Source: ENR-C20 sp942493145 (GTDB lineage: Bacteria > Bacillota > Clostridia > Acetivibrionales > DTU013). Taken from it: a stretch of 64,000 bases of DNA. Each line of letters starts with the position of its first letter. The stretch's first letter is position 1. This document shows positions 16,393-24,922 of this stretch, piece by piece. The notes below the pieces were generated by a model, which did not search any database, was not told the DNA's origin, and worked only from the letters and a program-made list of their open reading frames with translations. The translations under genes were made by a program, and so were the position numbers. The DNA is taken from assembly GCA_942493145.1 (NCBI GenBank), contig OW818679.1, positions 496,001-560,000 on the forward strand, given 5' to 3'.

Positions 16393-16947
16393 TTGGAGAT
16401 GTCAGACTATGACCTGATAAAAAAATGCCTTGGCGGAGAACAGCAGTATTTTGAGCAATTGGTTACCCGTTATAAAAAGTTGATATATAGTGTCGTGTAC
16501 AATATGATAAACGATAAGGAAGAGGTAAACGACATCTCCCAGGAAGTGTTCATAAGAATCTACAAGGCCCTGAACCGGTACAATCCGGAGTTCAAGTTCT
16601 CTACATGGGCTGTAAGGATAACTACGAACCTCTGCCTTGACGTTATCCGGAAAAAGAAGGTCCCTTCGACGCCGATTGAAGAGATTGAAGACTTTTCAAA
16701 CGTTTCGGATACGCCGGAAAACTCCTATCTGAGCAAGGAAAAGACGGAGAGGATACGGAGGGCGATAGCCGATCTTCCTGAAAAGTACAGGATACCGATA
16801 ATACTGTTCCATCAGAACGGGTTGTCATATGAAGAAATGACAAGGATATTGAACGAACCGATGACGATAATCAAAAACAGACTGTACAGAGCCAGGCTGA
16901 TGCTCAGGGAAGCGTTGATGCCGGACAGAAAGGAGGAGATCGTATGA
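16393..16947 (+). CDS. ECF-type RNA polymerase sigma factor
   Basis: A 184-residue sigma-70 family protein with region 2 (DISQEVFIRIYKALNRY, FSTWAVRITTNLCLDVIRKKK) and region 4 (LPEKYRIPIILFHQNGLSYEEM, IKNRLYRARLML) but no regions 1 or 3. I chose TTG at 16393, spaced 7 nt from AGGTGGTGA; ATG at 16399 is also possible. It is coupled by a 4-nt overlap to a zinc-finger anti-sigma factor, the usual arrangement for stress-type sigma factors. Confidence 0.93.
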   Translation: MEMSDYDLIKKCLGGEQQYFEQLVTRYKKLIYSVVYNMINDKEEVNDISQEVFIRIYKALNRYNPEFKFSTWAVRITTNLCLDVIRKKKVPSTPIEEIEDFSNVSDTPENSYLSKEKTERIRRAIADLPEKYRIPIILFHQNGLSYEEMTRILNEPMTIIKNRLYRARLMLREALMPDRKEEIV

Positions 16948-17519
16948 ATTGTGAACAAGCGAATGCTCATATGATGAAATATTTTGACGGAGAGCTGAAA
17001 GAAACTGAAAAAACGCAATTCATGGAACACCTGGAGGTCTGCAATGCCTGCAGTATGGAATTCAACTGTATGAGCGGGATATTCAGTACCCTCCAAACAA
17101 CAGGAATGGCAGATCCTCCTGAGAATTTTGAAACGAATATAATGGAGAAGGTCAATGCCATAGAGAAAAAGCGAAAAGAGAGGAATGCACGCTTCCTTGT
17201 AGCTTTGTACAACTCGGCTGCCATATTCTCCATCCTGCTGCTGGTGATATTTGTCGCCGATCTGGACAGAATGGATCTGATAAATGCTGTAAACAAGGCT
17301 GGTGGCTACTTCACATCCTTTACAGATATAACCGATGCCGTATTCGGCGTCGTCATAGATATATTTAAGTTGCTCGGTGGAGTTATCGCGGTAATCTTCC
17401 AGGCAATATTCTCCGTAGTCAAAACCTACTCCTATGTATTCGCAGGATTACTTGCCCTGCTGGTAGCGCTGCAGCAGCTGTTCACATATGTTGTAGCTCA
17501 TGAGGGGAGGAAATCATGA
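16944..17519 (+). CDS. Zinc-finger anti-sigma factor, membrane-anchored
   Basis: A 191-residue protein. The N-terminus has the zf-HC2 motif H-x3-C-x2-C (HLEVCNAC) and an upstream Cys (MNCEQA), typical of ZAS-type anti-sigma factors. Hydrophobic stretches follow at about residues 90-105 and in the C-terminal half. It is translationally coupled to the sigma factor upstream and overlaps the next gene, forming a three-gene operon. It likely holds the sigma factor at the membrane. Confidence 0.88.
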   Translation: MNCEQANAHMMKYFDGELKETEKTQFMEHLEVCNACSMEFNCMSGIFSTLQTTGMADPPENFETNIMEKVNAIEKKRKERNARFLVALYNSAAIFSILLLVIFVADLDRMDLINAVNKAGGYFTSFTDITDAVFGVVIDIFKLLGGVIAVIFQAIFSVVKTYSYVFAGLLALLVALQQLFTYVVAHEGRKS

Positions 17520-18460
17520 TGGGAGCTGCTCTGACGTATGAGGTAAGAAGAGGCATCAATCCAGCCAGATTAATAACAGCAATACTTGCAATGGCTGTAT
17601 TGCTCTTTATTTATGCATTGCCTGTTTCAGCCCTGGACGAAGGGGTTTTTGTTGCCACCGCGACAGGTGACCAGGTAAGGCTTTTTGAGAACATTGATGT
17701 TGAGGAGGATATAAAAGGGAACATAATTGCAGTCCTTGGAGATATAGAAGTGAACAGCAACGTCGATGGCCTTGTCATAGCCGTTTTCGGTGATGTAAAG
17801 GTAAATGCTGCAGTCGCAGATCAGGTCGTCACAGTTTTCGGTAATACTGTACTGACCGGGAATGCAGATATCAAAGGCAATCTTATAACCCTTGGTTCCA
17901 TTGAGAAGGACCCTGGCGCGAGGGTTTCGGGAAATGAGGTCAGGATTTTCGGCGAAGTGATGAATGTCGATGTCAGTGCCATATTTTATCTGAGGATGGT
18001 ATCTCTTGTGGCATTTTCGCTTGTAGTTCTTATATGGGGAGTGCTGATGCTGATCCTTTCAAAAAAGAAATACATCAACGATACCGCGGAAATAGAAAAG
18101 TCAGGCAGAAGGAAGCTGCTGCTGGGTATACTCACCTTCCTGGGAACCGCAATACTGCTGGTACTGTTGTCTGTCACCCTTGTTGCTCCGGTACTCTACT
18201 TCGTATTGATGATCGTTGCAAATGTGTTTGCATGTCTCTATTTCGGGAAATTGATAATGAAAGCCATGTCTGCACCAAGGAACATCATGGTTGAGTTTAT
18301 GACCGGTTTCATAACGATAACACTGATTAAACTGCTGGTTGTGTTCCTCGTCCCGCAGAAGGAGATCATACTCAGCCTGATAATCGGAACCGTTGTAGCG
18401 TCATATGTAAGTACAATGGGCCTGGGCGTTATCATGGAAGCCAGGTTCGCTAAGAAGTGA
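17516..18460 (+). CDS. Membrane protein with polymer-forming (bactofilin-like) repeats
   Basis: 314 residues. An N-terminal hydrophobic segment (about residues 18-40) precedes a region of short beta-strand repeats such as IKGNIIAVLGDIEVNSNVDGLV, VIAVFGDVKVNA and VVTVFGNTVLTGNADIKGN, which looks like a small right-handed beta-helix of the polymer-forming class. Three or four more membrane helices follow. It overlaps the anti-sigma gene, so it is probably part of that envelope-stress operon. Its exact role is unknown. Confidence 0.75.
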   Translation: MMGAALTYEVRRGINPARLITAILAMAVLLFIYALPVSALDEGVFVATATGDQVRLFENIDVEEDIKGNIIAVLGDIEVNSNVDGLVIAVFGDVKVNAAVADQVVTVFGNTVLTGNADIKGNLITLGSIEKDPGARVSGNEVRIFGEVMNVDVSAIFYLRMVSLVAFSLVVLIWGVLMLILSKKKYINDTAEIEKSGRRKLLLGILTFLGTAILLVLLSVTLVAPVLYFVLMIVANVFACLYFGKLIMKAMSAPRNIMVEFMTGFITITLIKLLVVFLVPQKEIILSLIIGTVVASYVSTMGLGVIMEARFAKK

Positions 18461-18725
18461 GAGCCTTTTCAAAAACGCTCCTTACAATTTCTTTGGTGGC
18501 TATCCCCTCATGGACTTTTACGCCGCCGACATAGTATGTGGGTACGAGATAATAGTCAAACCGCCTGGCGATATCCCGCTGGCGGTTTTCATCTATTATT
18601 TCAATTTCCACCTCTGTATATTTTTCATTTTCTGCCTTGAGCGCATCCATCCACCCGATTGCCTGCCTGCAATACGGGCAGGAGCCTATGACAAACATCA
18701 TTACAGGTTTCATTTCATTACCCAT
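18450..18725 (-). CDS. Glutaredoxin/thioredoxin-like protein
   Basis: 91 residues with a CPYC redox motif near the N-terminus and the cis-proline segment VPTYYVGG. It is probably a small thiol-disulfide protein. The start may be the downstream Met of MKPVMMF. It lies 27 nt after the gamma subunit of the 2-oxoacid oxidoreductase and is probably the last gene of that operon. Its 3' end overlaps the convergent membrane protein gene by 11 nt. Confidence 0.85.
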   Translation of the reverse strand: MGNEMKPVMMFVIGSCPYCRQAIGWMDALKAENEKYTEVEIEIIDENRQRDIARRFDYYLVPTYYVGGVKVHEGIATKEIVRSVFEKALTS

Positions 18726-18752
18726 ATCCTTTCAATCAATGCCCCTGTCCTT

Positions 18753-19310
18753 TCAGGTAAGAGCCGGTCGCGAATACTTTTCAATCAGTTCAATACCCAC
18801 ATCAATGGCCTTAAGGTTCATATCCAGTGTGTTTTTCGGAGCCCACTTCTTTACATGTGAGACCATATTTTCATACGTAATCAGCCCAGTCAGCTTCTGC
18901 GTTATCGCAAGACTGACTATGGAGGTCAGCACTATGTTGCCGGCCTGTTTTTTCGTCTCGTTTATCAATGGGATGGAATAAATACGCCATTGCCTGGTGT
19001 CGCCGAGATTGGGCACAAGGTGCGAATCCACCACAAGGATTGCGTCATCCTTAAGCCTGTTATAATACAGGTCGAAGGGACGCTGGTCCGTGCAAATGCA
19101 AAAATCTATAGATGTGGCATGCGGGAATATGATAGGACTGTCCGAAATCATCACATCGACCTTGGTGGGGCCGCCCCTCACAACAGCGCTGTAAGTAGGA
19201 CTGCAGACTGCATATTTGTTTTCCATCTCTACAGCGATGTCTGCAAGCAGAGAGCCTGCTGTTATTATACCCTGGCCGCCTATGGCGCCGTAACGAATCT
19301 GATATTTCAC
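18753..19310 (-). CDS. korC: 2-oxoacid:ferredoxin oxidoreductase, gamma subunit
   Basis: 185 residues, with the N-terminal GAIGGQGIITAGSLLADIA motif and VRGGPTKVDVMISD typical of the gamma domain (Pfam POR). The 4-nt overlap with the beta subunit shows a coupled operon in the order D-A-B-C. The complex decarboxylates a 2-oxoacid to acyl-CoA and reduces ferredoxin. The exact substrate (2-oxoglutarate or branched 2-oxoacids) cannot be settled from sequence. Confidence 0.92.
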   Translation of the reverse strand: MKYQIRYGAIGGQGIITAGSLLADIAVEMENKYAVCSPTYSAVVRGGPTKVDVMISDSPIIFPHATSIDFCICTDQRPFDLYYNRLKDDAILVVDSHLVPNLGDTRQWRIYSIPLINETKKQAGNIVLTSIVSLAITQKLTGLITYENMVSHVKKWAPKNTLDMNLKAIDVGIELIEKYSRPALT

Positions 19311-20200
19311 AGTGTGGTCCCTCCTTTCATAATTCCCTGTGCAGTTGGAACCAGTTGATTATAATACATGTCCGAATATTCGGGACGGTCGTTGTTGTTG
19401 AGCAATATGCCAAGTGGAAGCTTGCCTGCCTTTTCTTCATCTGTCATTTTATCTGCCTTCTCAAGGGGATAGGTCATCCCGTTAAGGTGTTTTACCATGC
19501 TCATTGCGCTTTTCATTTTGTTTCTGCGCCCCAGATTGACATGACAGTTGCTGAGAACCTCGACAGCTGAAAAACCTTTGTGTTCAAAGGATGCTTTCAG
19601 CACCTGTTTCAGCTTCAGCTGATGGGTGACCGTCTCACGGGCTATGAAGGTAGAACGCGCGCCTGTCAGCAGGTCGGCCAAATCAAAGGATGGCTCGAAA
19701 TTTCCATAAGGGGTTGTTTCAGTATAGAAGCCTTGGCTGGTAGTGGGAGAAACCTGTCCACCGGTCATACCGTAAATGCCATTGTTGATTATAATGAGCT
19801 TGAGGCCAATGTTCCTCCTTGCTGCGTGTATCAGGTGGTTTCCGCCAATAGAAGCGGCATCGCCGTCACCTGAAACTACAATAACTGTCTTTTCAGGCCT
19901 TGAAAGCTTAATGCCTGTTGCAAAGGACAGCGCCCTTCCGTGTGTAGTGTGGAGAGTGTTGGTATTGAAAAAGGTGGACATCCTGCCTGAACAGCCAATA
20001 CCTGAGACTACTGCAACATCGTTCGGATCGGTACCCATCTCATCAAGCGCCATGGCGATGGCCTTAAGAACGATGCCATCTCCGCATCCGGGACACCAGG
20101 TGGTCGGGAAGGCCGCATACCTGATATATTTCTCATAGCCCCTTACTCCGATATCATGAACTCCTATAGCCTTAACTCCTTGGTTGTTTAATTCACTCAT
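19307..20200 (-). CDS. korB: 2-oxoacid:ferredoxin oxidoreductase, beta subunit
   Basis: 297 residues; binds thiamine diphosphate. TTWCPGCGDGIVLKAI carries cluster-proximal cysteines, and the ThDP/Mg site is VSGDGDAASIGGNHLIHAAR followed by NNGIYGMTGGQ. It overlaps both korA and korC by 4 nt. No separate cluster domain is present; the clusters are on the small ferredoxin subunit upstream. Confidence 0.93.
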   Translation of the reverse strand: MSELNNQGVKAIGVHDIGVRGYEKYIRYAAFPTTWCPGCGDGIVLKAIAMALDEMGTDPNDVAVVSGIGCSGRMSTFFNTNTLHTTHGRALSFATGIKLSRPEKTVIVVSGDGDAASIGGNHLIHAARRNIGLKLIIINNGIYGMTGGQVSPTTSQGFYTETTPYGNFEPSFDLADLLTGARSTFIARETVTHQLKLKQVLKASFEHKGFSAVEVLSNCHVNLGRRNKMKSAMSMVKHLNGMTYPLEKADKMTDEEKAGKLPLGILLNNNDRPEYSDMYYNQLVPTAQGIMKGGTTL

Positions 20201-21354
20201 TTATGGTCCCTCCCGCAGCCGGTATCGGATTCATGAAATTTCTTCAGGGCATCCAGTATTATCAGGGGTGTGAAGGGTACTCCTGTTGCTTTCAACAATG
20301 TCCTTTTCTCGACACTATCCGGCGCTATGCGTTCAATTTCGTATTTAGTCTGTCCCATGTTCAATTCGACGGTCAAAACCTTCTTTATTCTTTCAAAACG
20401 TTCTTTCAATGCCTTTTCAGGGAAAGGCCATATGGTAAGCGCCTGGAAAACTCCGGCTCTTATGCCATGGTTGCGGGCTTCGATTGCAGCTTCTATGGCG
20501 GCGCGGGCTGAGATTCCGAAACTGAAAATCATGATTTCGGCATCCTCCATAAGATACTCTTCAAATTTGATTATTTCATCGAGATTGCTGTTTATCTTTT
20601 CCATCCTCAACCGTTGCATCCTGTCTACAATTTCGGGTTCGATGGTGGGAAAACCCCGGCCATTATGTTCAAGACTTTCCACATGTATCGGGTAACCCTT
20701 GAAGAAATCGATACGAGGTGGTTTTTCGCCCATTGGGCGGTCATAGATGTTCAGGTTATCGATTTTATCGATCCGGCCTTCAACTACTTCAAAAGTACCT
20801 GGCTCAACCGTTTCAAAGGTTTCATGAGCCTTTGCAACAACCTCATCAAGAAGGAGGGTTACCGGGGTCATGAATTTTTCAGCAAGATTGAACGCACGAA
20901 CAGTCTCACTGAAGATCTGTCCTGAAAAGGCGGGATAGAGGGCAATGACAGGATAGTCTCCATGGGAACCCCAGCGTGTCTGCATGATATCGGCTTGTGC
21001 TGGTTTGGTTGGCAAACCGGTTGAAGGTCCGCCACGCATGACGTTTACTATAACCAGCGGTACCTCCGTCATTGCTGCCATACCAATATGCTCCTGCATT
21101 AATGAGTAACCGGGACCGCTTGTGGCTGTCAGTACTTTTTTTCCGGAGAGTGAAGCCCCGATGCAGGCACCTAATGAAGATATCTCGTCCTCCATCTGAA
21201 TGAAAGGATATCCGCGCTTGGGCATTTCACGAGACATATATTGCGCAATTTCGGAGGATGGGGTGATGGGATATCCTGCATAAAAATTGCATCCGGCTGC
21301 CAGGGCGGCCTTAGCGACCAGGTAGTTTCCTTGTATAACTTCTCTATTAGCCAT
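20197..21354 (-). CDS. korA: 2-oxoacid:ferredoxin oxidoreductase, alpha subunit
   Basis: 385 residues with YAGYPITPSSEIAQYM, the ATSGPGYSLMQEHIG motif, and MRGGPSTGLPTKPAQADIMQ, all typical of KorA/VorB-type alpha chains. The length fits an alpha chain that is not fused to gamma. It starts 12 nt after the ferredoxin subunit gene. Confidence 0.94.
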   Translation of the reverse strand: MANREVIQGNYLVAKAALAAGCNFYAGYPITPSSEIAQYMSREMPKRGYPFIQMEDEISSLGACIGASLSGKKVLTATSGPGYSLMQEHIGMAAMTEVPLVIVNVMRGGPSTGLPTKPAQADIMQTRWGSHGDYPVIALYPAFSGQIFSETVRAFNLAEKFMTPVTLLLDEVVAKAHETFETVEPGTFEVVEGRIDKIDNLNIYDRPMGEKPPRIDFFKGYPIHVESLEHNGRGFPTIEPEIVDRMQRLRMEKINSNLDEIIKFEEYLMEDAEIMIFSFGISARAAIEAAIEARNHGIRAGVFQALTIWPFPEKALKERFERIKKVLTVELNMGQTKYEIERIAPDSVEKRTLLKATGVPFTPLIILDALKKFHESDTGCGRDHK

Positions 21355-21365
21355 TATAATCTCCC

Positions 21366-21638
21366 TTAGTCAATGAAAATTGCAAAATCGGGGCACTGTA
21401 TCTCACACATCTTACAGCCGATACAATACTCTCCAAAGTCTGTATTAATAGTAGTTCCCCATTTATTGTCCGGGTCATCATATAAATTTAGAACGCCGGA
21501 TGGACAGGCACTTACGCATAGCCCGCAAGCTTTGCAATGCCCCGGCAAAAAAGCGATTTCATGCTTCTGGAGGGAAGGCTTTTTGCCATTCCTGCGCACG
21601 AGCGCATGCCTGTTTGATTCAATTTCTTCTCTATCCAT
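21366..21638 (-). CDS. korD: 2-oxoacid:ferredoxin oxidoreductase, delta subunit (2x[4Fe-4S])
   Basis: A 90-residue ferredoxin-type protein with two cluster motifs, CKACGLCVSACPSG and CIGCKMCEIQCPD. It carries electrons from the ThDP site to external ferredoxin. It is the first gene of the korDABC operon. The ~300-nt gap upstream to the Crh-like gene has only AT-rich direct repeats and TATAAT-like sequences. Confidence 0.93.
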   Translation of the reverse strand: MDREEIESNRHALVRRNGKKPSLQKHEIAFLPGHCKACGLCVSACPSGVLNLYDDPDNKWGTTINTDFGEYCIGCKMCEIQCPDFAIFID

Positions 21639-21840
21639 GTATTACCTCAACAAAATATTTTGATAAACCGTCGAAAAGTCGATAAGCATTGATGATTTAC
21701 TCCATTATAGCAGAATTATGTGCGGATTCAAGCCAAAGAACAACAATACTGGGAAAAAGACGGTTGAAATTTTGGAATAGCCAAGGACATCGGATTCTGT
21801 TATAATACTTTTATCATTATGATATAATTTAAGCATTCAA

Positions 21841-21884
21841 ATTATTTTGATTAAGATTATTTTAATTAAGATTATTTTAATTAA
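21841..21884 (+). repeat. AT-rich 15-nt tandem repeat (3 units)
   Basis: Three head-to-tail units of GATTATTTTAATTAA (the first is ATTATTTTGATTAA) upstream of the Crh-like gene. Otherwise the 21639-21939 gap shows no gene. Confidence 0.65.
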
Positions 21885-21939
21885 TAAAATTGAAATATAA
21901 ATAATTAAATTTTTTAAGATAGCGAGGGTTGTGAACAAC

Positions 21940-22197
21940 ATGGTTGTAAAGGAGATATCAGTAAAAAACAGTTCCGGGCTGCAGTCCAAGTCGGCAGCGG
22001 TGTTTATTCAGAAGGCTTCGGCTTATAAATCGACCATCTGGATTGAAAAGGATGAACGTAAAGCGAATGCAAAGAGCTTGCTGGGAGTCCTTTCACTCAG
22101 CATAGGCTGTGGATCCAGGGTAGTAGTGTCTGCCACAGGAGAAGATGAGGAAAAAGCAGCGGAGGAACTGGTGGGTTTTCTGAAATCAGAGGTATGA
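21940..22197 (+). CDS. crh: Crh-like HPr-family protein (His15 replaced by Gln)
   Basis: With the ATG at 21940 the protein has 85 residues and aligns with HPr numbering: the phosphorylatable His15 is Gln (GLQSKSA instead of GLHARPA) and the regulatory Ser46 is kept (NAKSLLGVLSL). This is the pattern of Bacillus Crh, which works in catabolite repression through HPr kinase and CcpA and cannot take part in PTS phosphotransfer. A GTG at 21931 is also possible but is too close to the GCGAGGG site and shifts the numbering. Confidence 0.85.
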   Translation: MVVKEISVKNSSGLQSKSAAVFIQKASAYKSTIWIEKDERKANAKSLLGVLSLSIGCGSRVVVSATGEDEEKAAEELVGFLKSEV

Positions 22198-22254
22198 TGT
22201 AACTTCGGGTTAAGTCGTTTTGGATTGCACATAATTGCATGACAGGTGTGTAAA

Positions 22255-24147
22255 ATGTTTGACATACAGGAAGAGCTCAGAAAGATGCCCGATAAACCGG
22301 GCGTTTATATTATGAAGGATGAAAAAGGTGCCATAATATATGTTGGTAAGGCTGTCGTACTGAAAAACCGGGTGCGGCAGTATTTTCAGAATTCTGCTGC
22401 ACATACGCCAAAGGTGCGGCTCATGGTATCAAGGATAAATGAATTCGAATATATTGTTACCGATACAGAGCTGGAAGCTCTTATTCTTGAGTGCAATCTG
22501 ATCAAGGAACACAAACCCAGATACAATATTCTTTTGAAGGATGACAAGAACTACCCTTATATCAAAGTCACGATGAATGAGGATTTCCCCAGGATTTTCA
22601 TGACAAGAAGGGTGGAAAAGGATGGCTCGAAGTATTTCGGGCCTTACTCCAATGTTGGGGTCATAAAGGAAACCTTGTGGCTCCTCAAAAAAATATTCCC
22701 CATAAAGTCCTGCAAAAAGGTATTCCCAAGAGACATCGGCAAATCACGCCCATGCCTGAATTTCCATATACACCAGTGCCTTGGTCCCTGTACCGGGAAG
22801 GTGGACAGGGAGGAATACAGGTCGCTTATGAAGGACGTCTGCGCCATACTTGAAGGCAAGCAAATGGATATCGGCAGAAAGCTTGAAGCACAAATGCATG
22901 AAGCGGCGGAGCAAATGGAGTATGAAAAGGCAGCCCTTCTCAGGAACCGCTTGAACAGCCTGAGGCTGATTGCCGAAAAGCAGAAGGTGCTCTCCAATGA
23001 TGATGTAGACAGGGATGTGGTAGGGCTCGCGAGGGATATGGCAGGAGCCTGTATACAGATTTTCTTTGTCAGAGGCGGGAAGCTGCTGGGCAGGGAGCAC
23101 TTCATTTTTGACGAGATAGGGGAAGACGAGGAACGTGAACTGCTGGCGACCTTCCTTAAACAGTTTTACAGTGAAGACGTCTATGTACCCGGTGAGATTA
23201 TACTACAGGAGGAGACGGAAGACCTGGGGGTGCTGGAGGAGTGGCTGGGCGCAAGGCGCGGCGGCAAAGTCAGGATCACAATTCCTAAAAGAGGCGCTAA
23301 GCTCCAATTGGTGGAGATGGTATCACAGAATGCAAAAATTGCATTGAAACAATCTAGAGAGAAGCAGGCGCTTGAAGGCATGGCGGCATATTCAGACCTG
23401 AAGTCACTAGCTGAAGGACTGGGACTGGCAGACTTGCCTTCAAGAATAGAAGCTTTTGACATATCAAATACGGGCACCTCGGAAATTACAGCTTCAATGG
23501 TGGTTTTTGAGGATGGCAGGCCTGCGAAGAATGAATACCGGCATTATAGGATAAAATCAATTGACAGGCAGAATGATTATGCAGCAATGCAGGAAGTGAT
23601 ATTCAGACGTTTCAGGAAGAGCAGGGCTGCAGAAGGGGCGACAGCTGCAGGCACAGCTGATACAACAGCCGAAGTCGCAGCTGAGGCAGCCGTATCGGGG
23701 AAACTTCCCCACCTCCTGCTTATAGATGGTGGTGCCGGTCATGTTAATGCAGTGAAGCAGGTACTTTCCGAGCTCTGTGTGGATATACCGGCGGCAGGTA
23801 TGGTCAAGGATGACAGGCATCGGACAAGAGGCCTGGCAATTGGCGGGCAGGTAATTGAACTGGCAGGCAAGCCTGAGCTGTTGAGGTTTGTCACATCCAT
23901 CCAGGATGAAGCCCACAGGTTCGCAATGGCATACAACAAAAAACTAAGGGAAAAGAGATATACGGAATCTGCCCTTGACGGAATCCCAGGGATCGGACCT
24001 CAAAGGAAAAAGGATCTTTTGAAACATTTCGGATCGATAAAGTCAATCCGTGAAGCAGGAATAGATGACCTTGCTGCTGTTAAGGGGATCAGCGGTCAGG
24101 TAGCCGGGGACGTATATAATTATTTTAGAAAATCAAGGAGCGGTTAA
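22255..24147 (+). CDS. uvrC: Excinuclease ABC subunit C
   Basis: The nuclease of nucleotide excision repair, 630 residues. The domains in order are a GIY-YIG nuclease (PGVYIMKDEKGAIIYVGKA), a cysteine region (CLNFHIHQCLGPCTGKV), a UVR motif around EAAEQMEYEKAALLRNR, the RNase H-like domain (AFDISNTGTSEITASMVVF; LLIDGGAGHVNAV) and a C-terminal helix-hairpin-helix pair (LDGIPGIGPQRKKDLLKHF). An Ala/Thr-rich low-complexity stretch of ~25 residues interrupts the RNase H-like domain. The ATG at 22255 is preferred. Confidence 0.96.
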   Translation: MFDIQEELRKMPDKPGVYIMKDEKGAIIYVGKAVVLKNRVRQYFQNSAAHTPKVRLMVSRINEFEYIVTDTELEALILECNLIKEHKPRYNILLKDDKNYPYIKVTMNEDFPRIFMTRRVEKDGSKYFGPYSNVGVIKETLWLLKKIFPIKSCKKVFPRDIGKSRPCLNFHIHQCLGPCTGKVDREEYRSLMKDVCAILEGKQMDIGRKLEAQMHEAAEQMEYEKAALLRNRLNSLRLIAEKQKVLSNDDVDRDVVGLARDMAGACIQIFFVRGGKLLGREHFIFDEIGEDEERELLATFLKQFYSEDVYVPGEIILQEETEDLGVLEEWLGARRGGKVRITIPKRGAKLQLVEMVSQNAKIALKQSREKQALEGMAAYSDLKSLAEGLGLADLPSRIEAFDISNTGTSEITASMVVFEDGRPAKNEYRHYRIKSIDRQNDYAAMQEVIFRRFRKSRAAEGATAAGTADTTAEVAAEAAVSGKLPHLLLIDGGAGHVNAVKQVLSELCVDIPAAGMVKDDRHRTRGLAIGGQVIELAGKPELLRFVTSIQDEAHRFAMAYNKKLREKRYTESALDGIPGIGPQRKKDLLKHFGSIKSIREAGIDDLAAVKGISGQVAGDVYNYFRKSRSG

Positions 24148-24851
24148 TGGCGATTTTTGCGATATCCGACCCACATCTGGCGCTGAGCATCGACAAACCG
24201 ATGGATATATTCGGCTCACGATGGGCCAACTACATGGAAAGACTCGAAACCAAGTGGCGTGAAGCTGTATCCGACCATGATACGGTTGTTATGCCTGGAG
24301 ATATTTCATGGGCGACCTACCTTGGGGATGCAAGCGAGGATTTCAGGTTTATTGATTCGCTACCAGGACAGAAGATAATATCCAAGGGGAACCATGACTA
24401 CTGGTGGACTACAGCCAATAAGCTGGATACATTCATAAGGGATAAGGGCTTTTCGACAATAAGATTCCTGCATAACAACAGCTTCAGAGTGGGAAGTAAT
24501 GTAATATGTGGTACCAGGGGCTGGAGCATACCTGGAGATGACGGGTTCAGCCTGGAAGACCGTAAGATTTACAACAGGGAACTCAACCGGCTGGAACTAT
24601 CGCTCAAAAGTGCAACGATAAACGAAGGAGACAGGCTCATAGTGGCGATACATTATCCTGTGAGCAACTCCAAGGGCTTATTTTCTGATTTTCTGGATAT
24701 AATGAAGAAATATGGCGTTAATCTATGTATATACGGACACCTGCACAGCGAATCCCTTACTACAGCATTCGAAGGCTTCAGGGATGGGGTGGAATTCAGG
24801 CTGGTCTCGGCAGACCATCTGAAGTTTGAGCCACTTAGACTAGCGGATTGA
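24147..24851 (+). CDS. Calcineurin-like metallophosphoesterase
   Basis: 234 residues with the dimetal motifs ISDPHLA, MPGDISWA, KGNHDYWW and a C-terminal GHLHSE. The ATG shares its A with the uvrC stop (TAATG), so it is coupled to uvrC. Relatives are broadly conserved in Firmicutes without a firm substrate. Confidence 0.9.
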   Translation: MAIFAISDPHLALSIDKPMDIFGSRWANYMERLETKWREAVSDHDTVVMPGDISWATYLGDASEDFRFIDSLPGQKIISKGNHDYWWTTANKLDTFIRDKGFSTIRFLHNNSFRVGSNVICGTRGWSIPGDDGFSLEDRKIYNRELNRLELSLKSATINEGDRLIVAIHYPVSNSKGLFSDFLDIMKKYGVNLCIYGHLHSESLTTAFEGFRDGVEFRLVSADHLKFEPLRLAD

Positions 24852-24876
24852 AATTGAAATATTATTATGATATAAT
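24848..24876 (+). promoter_or_regulatory. Promoter for tig
   Basis: TTGAAA (24848-24853), 17-nt spacer, TATAAT (24871-24876), 47 nt before the tig start. Confidence 0.75.
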
Positions 24877-24922
24877 ATCAAGGTTAAACAGGAAAAGATG
24901 AAATGGGAGGAAATGATTACAG

